Below are positions 41,476-46,541 of a DNA stretch of 46,541 nt, one piece after another. Numbering within the stretch: position 1 is the stretch's first letter; the number at the start of each line of letters is the position of its first letter. This DNA is from Clostridiales bacterium (GTDB lineage Bacteria > Bacillota > Clostridia > Christensenellales > Pumilibacteraceae), in NCBI GenBank assembly GCA_029070965.1, contig JAIEBI010000070.1, positions 1 to 46,541 on the forward strand. Reading direction: 5' to 3'. Position numbers and translations under genes: made by a program. Under the pieces are notes generated by a model. That model saw only the letters and a program-made list of their open reading frames with translations, did not search any database and was not told where the DNA came from.

Positions 41476-41620
41476 AAGGTTGAGATCCTTCGCTTTGCTC
41501 AGGATGACAAAAGTTTTAATTGCATGGATAATTACTTTTGTCATTCCGAACACAGTGAGGAATCTCAACCTTAATGCGGCGAAGCCGCTCAATTCTTAAT
41601 TCTGCATTCTTAATTCTTAA
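41476..41620. mobile_element. MITE-like element with 97-bp imperfect inverted repeat
   Basis: 41476-41572 is an imperfect palindrome: AAGGTTGAGATCCTTCGC...GGATGACAAAAG on the left and its inverted form, CTTTTGTCATTCCG...ATCTCAACCTT, on the right. It is followed by the AT-rich repeat (41589-41620) whose edge supplies the TAA stop of the Sel1 gene. The left arm matches the unit at 2285-2320. Translating it gives peptides such as VILSKAKDL, a known spurious product of this kind of repeat. It may also act as a transcript end for both flanking genes. Confidence 0.7.
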
Positions 41621-42669
41621 TTATTCTGCTTGGCCGTGGAATTGGGATAGCCCGCGTCCTCGGCGAGTTTTTTGAACTTTTCGGCGAGCTCGCTATCCGC
41701 CTTTGTGCCTATGCCGCGCGCGTAGCAGTCGGCAAGGTCGGCATACGCGACGGGAAAGTTTTGCTCGGCGGCGCGCTTGAACAGCGAAAACGCGCGATGT
41801 TCGTCCGCTCTTGTTCCCACGCCGTCGCGCAGGCATTTGGCAAGGTTGTACTGCCCGGGCGCACTGTCCGCGTCGGCGGCTATGGTATACAGCTGTACCG
41901 CCTTTTCTGCGTCTTTCTCCAACCCCCTGCCCGTTTCGTAGCAAAAGCCGAGGTTGGCGACCGCTACCGGACTGCCAAGCCTGCCCGCCTGCTCAAACCA
42001 ATGCACGGCTTGGGCATAGTCCATTTTTACGCCCCTGCCGTTAAGATAGCACATACCAACGTTGTTTTGCGCAATCGGATATCCGTTTTGCGCGGCGCGG
42101 TAATAGTATAGATACGCCTTTTCACCGTCCGCCTTGACCCCGCGCCCAAAATTATAACAATCGCCCACGTTGTTTTGCGCCGCAGCAAAATCCTGCTCCG
42201 CCGAGCGCATATAACAGTCGAACGCCTTTTCCAAATCGACTTCCACGCCCAGCCCGCGCTGGTAACAAAAACCGAGGTCGTTAAGTCCGCCGGGGTGGTT
42301 CTTGTCCGCGGCAGCTTGGAAAATTTCCACAGCCTTTACGTAGTCGCGTTCCACCACCGAGCCTTCAAAGTAGAAATGCCCCATCGTGAACTGCGCGTCA
42401 AGATTGCCCATGTCCGCCGCTTGCTTGATAAGCTCGTACGCCTTTTGCTCGTCCGGCTCTACGCCCAAGCCGCGTATGTAGCACACGCCCAACGAGAATA
42501 TGGCGGGCGCGTAACCGAGCTTTGCGCTCTGCTCGTAGCCGTCCACAGCCTTTTTGAAGTCAATGGGTACGCCGTCGCCCGTAAAGTGCCTTTCCGCTTG
42601 GTCGAAATACTTTTTCGCCAAAAAGTCGGTGGGCGAAAGCCCGCTTTGTTGATTGTTGTTTTTTGCCAT
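41617..42669 (-). CDS. Sel1-repeat (TPR-like) protein
   Basis: The 350-residue soluble protein is built of about eight Sel1-like repeats of 36 residues with the pattern A...LG.CY..G.GV..D..KA..Y...AA, for example AIFSLGVCYIRGLGVEPDEQKA. There is no signal peptide. Sel1 repeats mediate protein-protein contacts. The last residues QNN and the stop come from the repeat element at 41589-41620, so insertion may have trimmed the C terminus. GAGAGG precedes the start. Similar repeats end the J-domain protein at 44663. Confidence 0.9.
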   Translation of the reverse strand: MAKNNNQQSGLSPTDFLAKKYFDQAERHFTGDGVPIDFKKAVDGYEQSAKLGYAPAIFSLGVCYIRGLGVEPDEQKAYELIKQAADMGNLDAQFTMGHFYFEGSVVERDYVKAVEIFQAAADKNHPGGLNDLGFCYQRGLGVEVDLEKAFDCYMRSAEQDFAAAQNNVGDCYNFGRGVKADGEKAYLYYYRAAQNGYPIAQNNVGMCYLNGRGVKMDYAQAVHWFEQAGRLGSPVAVANLGFCYETGRGLEKDAEKAVQLYTIAADADSAPGQYNLAKCLRDGVGTRADEHRAFSLFKRAAEQNFPVAYADLADCYARGIGTKADSELAEKFKKLAEDAGYPNSTAKQNN

Positions 42670-42714
42670 AATTAACCTCTCGGTATTACATAATTATGCA
42701 ATACCATAAAAAAT

Positions 42715-42743
42715 ATTTTATCACAAACGCTGTCTAATTGCAA
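42715..42743 (-). promoter_or_regulatory. Promoter of the Sel1-repeat gene
   Basis: TTGCAA (42743-42738), 17-bp spacer, TAAAAT (42720-42715) on the minus strand, between the DJ-1 stop and the Sel1 start. Confidence 0.65.
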
Positions 42744-42747
42744 CCTT

Positions 42748-43296
42748 TTAATATTGAATTGCGGATTTGACCTTTTGCGCAGTGCCGTCGCCTTTTAGCA
42801 ACCGTACAAGCTCCAAGCCCAAATCGACGGCGCAACCCAGCCCGCGCGACGTGGTTATATTGCCGTCGGTGACGACGCGCGCGCTCATATCCATGCTTGC
42901 GCCTATGCAGCCGCCCTCAAAAGACGGATAGCAAGTCGCTTTTTTGCCGCGCAAATATCCGTTGGCGCCAAGCACCACCGACGGCGCGGCGCAAATTGCC
43001 GCTACACGCTTGCCCGATTTGATGTGCTTATCTATCGCGGTCATAAGAGGAACGCAGTGCGCGAGATGCTCCGACCCCGGCATTCCCCCGGGGAGAAAAA
43101 TCAAGTCCGCAGTAGAAAAGTCCGCTTGCTCGACCGTTAAATCCGCTTGAATTTTTATCTTGTGCGAGCCGACGATTTGCTTGCCGTCCACCGACACGAG
43201 CGCCGTATCTATCCCCGCGCGGCGCAATAGGTCCACAACGGCGAGGCACTCGACCTCCTCGGTGCCGTCGGCTATCGTAGCGTAAACCTTTGACAT
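42748..43296 (-). CDS. DJ-1/PfpI family protein
   Basis: The 182-residue protein has a flavodoxin-like DJ-1 fold: TIADGTEEVECLAVVDLLRRAG, FLPGGMPGSEHL, and the nucleophile elbow VAAICAAPSVVL with C102. E14 or E16 would be the partner acid. NITTSRGLGCAVDLGLELV is the usual end. Relatives are close to YajL/DJ-1 (redox protection or glyoxalase/deglycase claims). GGAGG precedes the start. Confidence 0.93.
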   Translation of the reverse strand: MSKVYATIADGTEEVECLAVVDLLRRAGIDTALVSVDGKQIVGSHKIKIQADLTVEQADFSTADLIFLPGGMPGSEHLAHCVPLMTAIDKHIKSGKRVAAICAAPSVVLGANGYLRGKKATCYPSFEGGCIGASMDMSARVVTDGNITTSRGLGCAVDLGLELVRLLKGDGTAQKVKSAIQY

Positions 43297-43319
43297 AGTA
43301 ACCTCCAGATTATATGAAC

Positions 43320-43348
43320 ATTATACATCTTTCATTTTATAATGTAAA
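43320..43348 (-). promoter_or_regulatory. Promoter of the DJ-1 gene
   Basis: TTTACA (43348-43343), 17-bp spacer, TATAAT (43325-43320) on the minus strand. Its -35 lies 1 bp from the -35 of the divergent thiN promoter. Confidence 0.7.
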
Positions 43349-43349
43349 G

Positions 43350-43378
43350 TTGATTTTTTTGGCAAATAATGTTACAAT
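43350..43378 (+). promoter_or_regulatory. Promoter of thiN, predicted leaderless transcript
   Basis: TTGATT (43350-43355), 17-bp spacer, TACAAT (43373-43378). A start point 7 nt past the -10 falls on the A of the ATG at 43385. No ribosome binding site precedes that ATG. Confidence 0.7.
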
Positions 43379-43384
43379 TACGAT

Positions 43385-43999
43385 ATGGAAAAACTGTGCG
43401 TAATTTTCGGTGCGGGCGAAGTGCACTCGCCGCGCAAGCATTTCGGTAAGGACGACCTTATAATAGCCGCCGACGGCGGGTATGCCGCGGCAGTTGCGGC
43501 GGGACTTGAACCGAACGTTGTAATCGGCGATTTCGATTCGGGGACTGTGCCTGCCGCCGCAGCGCATGTGATTAAGCTCAACCGCGACAAGGACGACACC
43601 GACATGCTCGCCGCCGTCAAGCTTGGGCTTAGGCGCGGATACAAAACGTTTGTGCTGTACGGCGGCACGGGCGGACGCCCCGACCACACCTATGCCAACA
43701 TCTCAACGCTGGCCTACCTAAACGCGTACGACGCGCGCGGTTTTTTGGTGGATAAATCGGTAGTAGCAACGGTCATAACCGACGGCGATATAACGCTGCC
43801 CAAGTCGGCGCACGGTACGGTGTCCGTATTCGCATACGGCGGCGCGGCAAGCGGCGTAACGTACAAAAACCTCAGCTATATCCTAAACGACGTCGAGCTT
43901 ACCCCCGATTTTCCGCTCGGCGTATCCAACGCCACCACCGACAAGCCGGCAAAAATAAGCGTAAAACACGGCTCGCTGCTTATTTATTTTCCGCGGTAA
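43385..43999 (+). CDS. thiN: Thiamine pyrophosphokinase
   Basis: Converts thiamine and ATP to thiamine diphosphate. The 204-residue protein shows the family motifs AADGGYAAAVAAGLEPNVVIGDFDS, KDDTDMLAAVKLGL and YGGTGGRPDHTYANI; the acidic residues of GDFDS and DDTDM bind Mg-ATP. The C-terminal thiamine-binding sandwich ends KISVKHGSLLIYF. In many Bacillota thiN sits near rpe and rsgA; here it stands alone between divergent and convergent neighbours, with a promoter placed to give a leaderless message. No TPP riboswitch fits in the 88-bp gap. Confidence 0.94.
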   Translation: MEKLCVIFGAGEVHSPRKHFGKDDLIIAADGGYAAAVAAGLEPNVVIGDFDSGTVPAAAAHVIKLNRDKDDTDMLAAVKLGLRRGYKTFVLYGGTGGRPDHTYANISTLAYLNAYDARGFLVDKSVVATVITDGDITLPKSAHGTVSVFAYGGAASGVTYKNLSYILNDVELTPDFPLGVSNATTDKPAKISVKHGSLLIYFPR

Positions 44000-44013
44000 A
44001 ACAATTTACACTC

Positions 44014-44041
44014 AAAAAAGGGACGGCACAAGCCGCCCCTT
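44014..44041 (-). terminator. Intrinsic terminator between thiN and the 44072 gene
   Basis: On the minus strand AAGGGGCGGC pairs fully with GCCGTCCCTT (one G-U) around TTGT and is followed by TTTT. On the plus strand the same position is an A-C mismatch, so it serves mainly the minus-strand genes but may also stop thiN. Confidence 0.85.
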
Positions 44042-44071
44042 ATCGTTTTTGCAGTAATACAATAATAAAAT

Positions 44072-44635
44072 TCAGAAAAGTATTTGAATTGTGCCGCTTG
44101 CAACCTCGGGTGAACAATAAACCGGAATTTCACTGCTCTTTATTTCAAATAGACTTATTGTGCAAGTGTAAGTGCTGCCTTTTTTAACTTTGCCGATGCT
44201 TTTTGTTATTTCATATATTTTGGAATGATTGCTGTCGTAGAAGAAAAATTTAATATCCAAATCATCGATATCTTCGCGCGGCTTTATACTGCATTCCACA
44301 CCTATGGTTGCAAAATTGGCGCTATAATCAAGACTCACGTCTTCGTTTGTTGCTTCTCTTTTTGCAAATAAATGCACACCCAAAGCAAAAAGTCCTATTG
44401 CTACCAATTCCGCAATTAATAAAATAAGAAAGCCGTTTGTTTTTTTCGGGCTTTGATTTTCCGTTATTTCTTCATTGCCGTTACTGTAAAATTCATTGTA
44501 GCGTTTCAATTTCAGTTTTGCCGATATTATTCGCGCTACAATAAGCGCCAATATAATCACGACTATAAAGGCTATTACAATGTAGCCGAGTTCTTCACTT
44601 CCGTTATTCGAATAGTTTACAGGCGGCGATACCAT
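44072..44635 (-). CDS. Small two-helix membrane protein of unknown function
   Basis: The 187-residue protein has two membrane segments (LGYIVIAFIVVIILALIVARII and GFLILLIAELVAIGLFALGVHLF) separated by a charged loop. A C-terminal domain of about 80 residues, probably beta-rich (ANFATIGVECSIKPREDIDDLDIKFFFYD), follows. The family is not recognised. The codon use is clearly more AT-rich than its neighbours, which may indicate recent acquisition or relaxed selection. AAGGA precedes the ATG. It follows the J-domain gene by 27 bp in the same transcript. Confidence 0.78.
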   Translation of the reverse strand: MVSPPVNYSNNGSEELGYIVIAFIVVIILALIVARIISAKLKLKRYNEFYSNGNEEITENQSPKKTNGFLILLIAELVAIGLFALGVHLFAKREATNEDVSLDYSANFATIGVECSIKPREDIDDLDIKFFFYDSNHSKIYEITKSIGKVKKGSTYTCTISLFEIKSSEIPVYCSPEVASGTIQILF

Positions 44636-44662
44636 GTTAATATCCTTAGTGTCGGGTTTCGG

Positions 44663-46345
44663 TTAACCTTGCTTTTTCATTTCTTTTTGCGCGGGCTTGG
44701 AGCCGAGCTTGGCGGCTTGACGAATAAAGCCTTGACCGCCCACTTCGTTCTTTTCGGTGCCGTGCCCGTTTATATAGCACAAGCCTAGATAATACATGGC
44801 GTCGGCGTGCTTTTGCTTTGCCGCCTCCTTAAACCAAAAATACGCTTGGTCGTAGTCTTGATCGATATCCTCGCCGGAATAGTAAATGGTGCCTAACGTG
44901 CATTGCGATTCGGCGTCGCCTTCCATTGCCGCGGCGGTAAGCTCGTCAAACCTCTGCCAAAACTCTTTGGTTGCGAGTTGATTACGGTATTCTTCCATCA
45001 AGCTTTCGTTTTCGGCTATCAGCTTACGTTCGGATTCGATACGCTCCTCTGTTATGTTTATGCTCGCGTTGTATTCCTTGCGCTTTTCCGAATCGCCAAG
45101 TACGTCGTACGCCGCTTGTACCTTTTGCAGCTTGGCGACAATCGCGTCGCCCGACTTGCCGGCATAGCGCTTGTACAGCTTGTTGTACGTTTCGACAATC
45201 TCCTCGTCCGTCGCCCAAATGAGCACGCCCAAATCGCCGTACAGCGTGGGCTTGGCAAGGCGTTTGTCGGCATTGGTCTTTTTGGTCCACGCCTCGATGC
45301 GCTTTTCGGTGTCGGACAGGAATTCCTCGCTTTTGGCGTACTGCTGCCACTGCTCGTTTTCGGCACGCAGCGTTTCCACCTCGGCGGTAAGCTCCTCTAT
45401 CTTTTTGTTAAGCCCGTCTATCTCGTCTTGAAGCTGTCTGCGCTTGTCTTGTTGCAGTCTGATTTGAGCGGAATTCTTTAAATCGAATTGCTTGTTGTCG
45501 CGTTCCAGCTTGCTCACGTTATCGGACAGCTCTGACTTTTCCTTTTCTATCTTTTCCTTTTCGGCTTGGATTGCGGACTTTTCGCGTTCGAGTTCCTTTA
45601 TTGTCTTTTTGGCTTTGTCAAGCTCGGATTTAAGCTCGGAGTTTTCGTTTCTTGCGCGCTTAGCCGCGTTGCCGCCCTGCTCGTTCAAAGCCTCCTCCAA
45701 TTCCTTGATGCGGGTGTTGGCGAGGGTGTTTTCGCGGTCGCGGTTGAACAGCTCCTGCTCCAAATCCCGCCTATCCTCCTCGGCGTCGCGCAGCTTGCGT
45801 TTAAGCTCGGCAAGGGCGTCCTCTGACTGTTTGAGCTTTTTGCTATCCGCCACGGCGGAGGCAAGCGCCGCTTTAAGCTTTTTGATTTCGGCGTCGGACT
45901 GAGCGCGAGCTTCGGCCACGCCTTGCTGGAACGCTTGGTTGACCAACGCTTGAATTTGCGCCTGCGCCATGTTCGCCTGCGCCTGTGCTTGGGCTTGCGC
46001 GCGCATACGCGCCATAGTCACAGAATCATGCCGATTCATGTTCATATTGCGGAACGCCGCCTGCCGCGCCGCCTCCTGCGCCTGTGCGCGCTGGCGTGCG
46101 ATAATCTCCTCTTGGCTGGGGTGCGGCGCGGCCGCCTCTCTCAGCTTGGCGTCGTATTCGGCGCGCGCCTGCGGGTCGGACAAAACCGCGTTTGCTTCGT
46201 TTATGTCCGCAAACTTGCTTGCCGCCGACGCGTCGTCGGGATTGACGTCGGGATGATATTTTTTGGCGAGCACGCGGTAGCTGCTTTTAATCTCCGCTTC
46301 CGTCGCCGTCGGCTTTACGCCCAAAATTTGATAGTAGTTTTTCAT
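44663..46345 (-). CDS. J-domain / coiled-coil / second J-like / Sel1-repeat protein
   Basis: A 560-residue DnaJ-like co-chaperone of unusual plan. Residues 1-66 are a canonical J domain with HPD at 31-33 (KKYHPDVNP) and so should stimulate DnaK. An Ala/Gln-rich segment (80-145) and a long coiled coil (about 150-345) follow. Residues 367-428 ([20 protein letters not shown]...[17 protein letters not shown]) resemble a second J domain but read YKRYAGK where HPD belongs, so that copy should not activate DnaK. Residues 477-550 hold two Sel1 repeats. There is no Gly/Phe or zinc-finger region. The promoter places the transcript start about 3 nt before the ATG, and there is no good ribosome binding site. 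Confidence 0.88.
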   Translation of the reverse strand: MKNYYQILGVKPTATEAEIKSSYRVLAKKYHPDVNPDDASAASKFADINEANAVLSDPQARAEYDAKLREAAAPHPSQEEIIARQRAQAQEAARQAAFRNMNMNRHDSVTMARMRAQAQAQAQANMAQAQIQALVNQAFQQGVAEARAQSDAEIKKLKAALASAVADSKKLKQSEDALAELKRKLRDAEEDRRDLEQELFNRDRENTLANTRIKELEEALNEQGGNAAKRARNENSELKSELDKAKKTIKELEREKSAIQAEKEKIEKEKSELSDNVSKLERDNKQFDLKNSAQIRLQQDKRRQLQDEIDGLNKKIEELTAEVETLRAENEQWQQYAKSEEFLSDTEKRIEAWTKKTNADKRLAKPTLYGDLGVLIWATDEEIVETYNKLYKRYAGKSGDAIVAKLQKVQAAYDVLGDSEKRKEYNASINITEERIESERKLIAENESLMEEYRNQLATKEFWQRFDELTAAAMEGDAESQCTLGTIYYSGEDIDQDYDQAYFWFKEAAKQKHADAMYYLGLCYINGHGTEKNEVGGQGFIRQAAKLGSKPAQKEMKKQG

Positions 46346-46354
46346 ATCTTACTG

Positions 46355-46383
46355 ATTGTACAACAGTGCGCGAATTTTGTCAA
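46355..46383 (-). promoter_or_regulatory. Promoter of the J-domain gene, near-leaderless
   Basis: TTGACA (46383-46378), 17-bp spacer, TACAAT (46360-46355) on the minus strand. A start point 7 nt downstream is 46348, leaving about 3 nt before the ATG at 46345. Confidence 0.75.
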
Positions 46384-46457
46384 GCAACGCCGCGCGTGTA
46401 ATTTTTTAGGAAGACTAATCGTTTTTTAATTTTTCGACTTATAATAGCTAAAAACAC

Positions 46458-46485
46458 TTGACCTACCCCCCCCCCGATATATACT
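46458..46485 (+). promoter_or_regulatory. Promoter with C10 tract in the spacer
   Basis: TTGACC (46458-46463), 16-bp spacer, TATACT (46480-46485). The spacer contains ten consecutive C (46466-46475). Loss or gain of one C would change the spacer to 15 or 17 bp and so promoter strength. Confidence 0.6.
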
Positions 46486-46514
46486 GTTATTAACTTTATA
46501 CCTTAGGAGGAATT

Positions 46515-46541
46515 ATGGAACAAGACAACACTCAAACAAAG
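46515..46541 (+). CDS. Start of a protein-coding gene, cut off by the window end
   Basis: ATG at 46515 preceded by TTAGGAGGAATT, an excellent ribosome binding site, opens a frame reading MEQDNTQTK to the last base. The polar start gives no clue to function. It diverges from the J-domain gene. Confidence 0.75.

Noticed and set aside
41380-41592. A 70-codon frame containing VILSKAKDL
   Set aside because: It is the translation of the inverted-repeat element, a known type of spurious ORF.
43300-43384. TPP riboswitch before thiN
   Set aside because: The promoter leaves no room for a leader RNA, and no TPP-aptamer motifs are present.

Overview
The window is 46.5 kb of bacterial chromosome, densely packed with genes and close to 50 percent GC. 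It most likely comes from an uncultured, possibly spore-forming Clostridia-type member of the Bacillota from a gut-like habitat. Supporting signs are a full-length Spo0A, strong AGGAGG-type ribosome binding sites, near-consensus TTGACA-17-TATAAT promoters, tandem DegV proteins, a YitT protein, an EFR1-type flavodoxin-ferredoxin and two starch-degrading lipoproteins with Listeria-Bacteroides repeats. The first 73 bases are not genomic: they are a Nextera/P7 sequencing adapter read through into a homopolymer, so the left end is an assembly end.

Layout. 133-3559 (minus): str operon rpsL-rpsG-fusA with a consensus promoter and a structured RNA-like element between rpsG and fusA. 3717-5471: zinc-ribbon membrane protein. 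5628-12207: two GH13 amylase/pullulanase-like lipoproteins, each with its own promoter. 12299-13859: a radical SAM protein (probable queuine lyase QueL) overlapping a YhhQ-type queuosine-precursor transporter, behind a riboswitch-like leader with an intrinsic terminator. 13983-14441: small zinc-ribbon membrane protein. 14486-19366: operon DUF1858-pth-mfd-alkD-like. 19376-20427: RadC-like protein with a degenerate C-terminal domain and an operator-like inverted repeat. 20517-22868: two degV genes plus a NusG paralogue. 23117-24010: spo0A. 24052-32084: a plus-strand operon of P-loop kinase, membrane protein, LtaS-like sulfatase-fold enzyme, Lys-rich single-pass protein, ClC transporter, SDR protein and EFR1 ferredoxin. 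32169-32696: small tetraspan protein. 32795-34402: GH36-like protein without the usual catalytic Asp motif, preceded by a second copy of the structured RNA element. 34569-38352: SDR, htpG, YitT. 38378-41427: flippase-like protein, pssA and psd, a phosphatidylethanolamine module. 41617-43378: Sel1-repeat protein and DJ-1 protein. 43385-43999: thiamine pyrophosphokinase on an apparently leaderless transcript. 44072-46383: J-domain/coiled-coil/second J-like/Sel1 protein and a small membrane protein. 46458-46541: start of a new gene whose promoter spacer contains a C10 tract.

Functional picture: translation core, genome maintenance, starch use at the cell surface, tRNA queuosine salvage, envelope lipid and polymer synthesis, and sporulation control. 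Best leads: (1) a pair of ~95-nt elements at 2379-2472 and 34452-34546 with conserved geometry and a covarying hairpin, which match no RNA family I can name; (2) the leader RNA of the queL-yhhQ operon; (3) the double-J-like chaperone protein with Sel1 repeats; (4) the C10 promoter tract. A family of short AT-rich repeats (core GAATTAAGAATGCAGAATTA) sits in intergenic regions, often directly against stop codons.

No tRNA, rRNA, CRISPR array, phage module or transposase gene was recognised. All family assignments are from reading the sequence; no database search was run.
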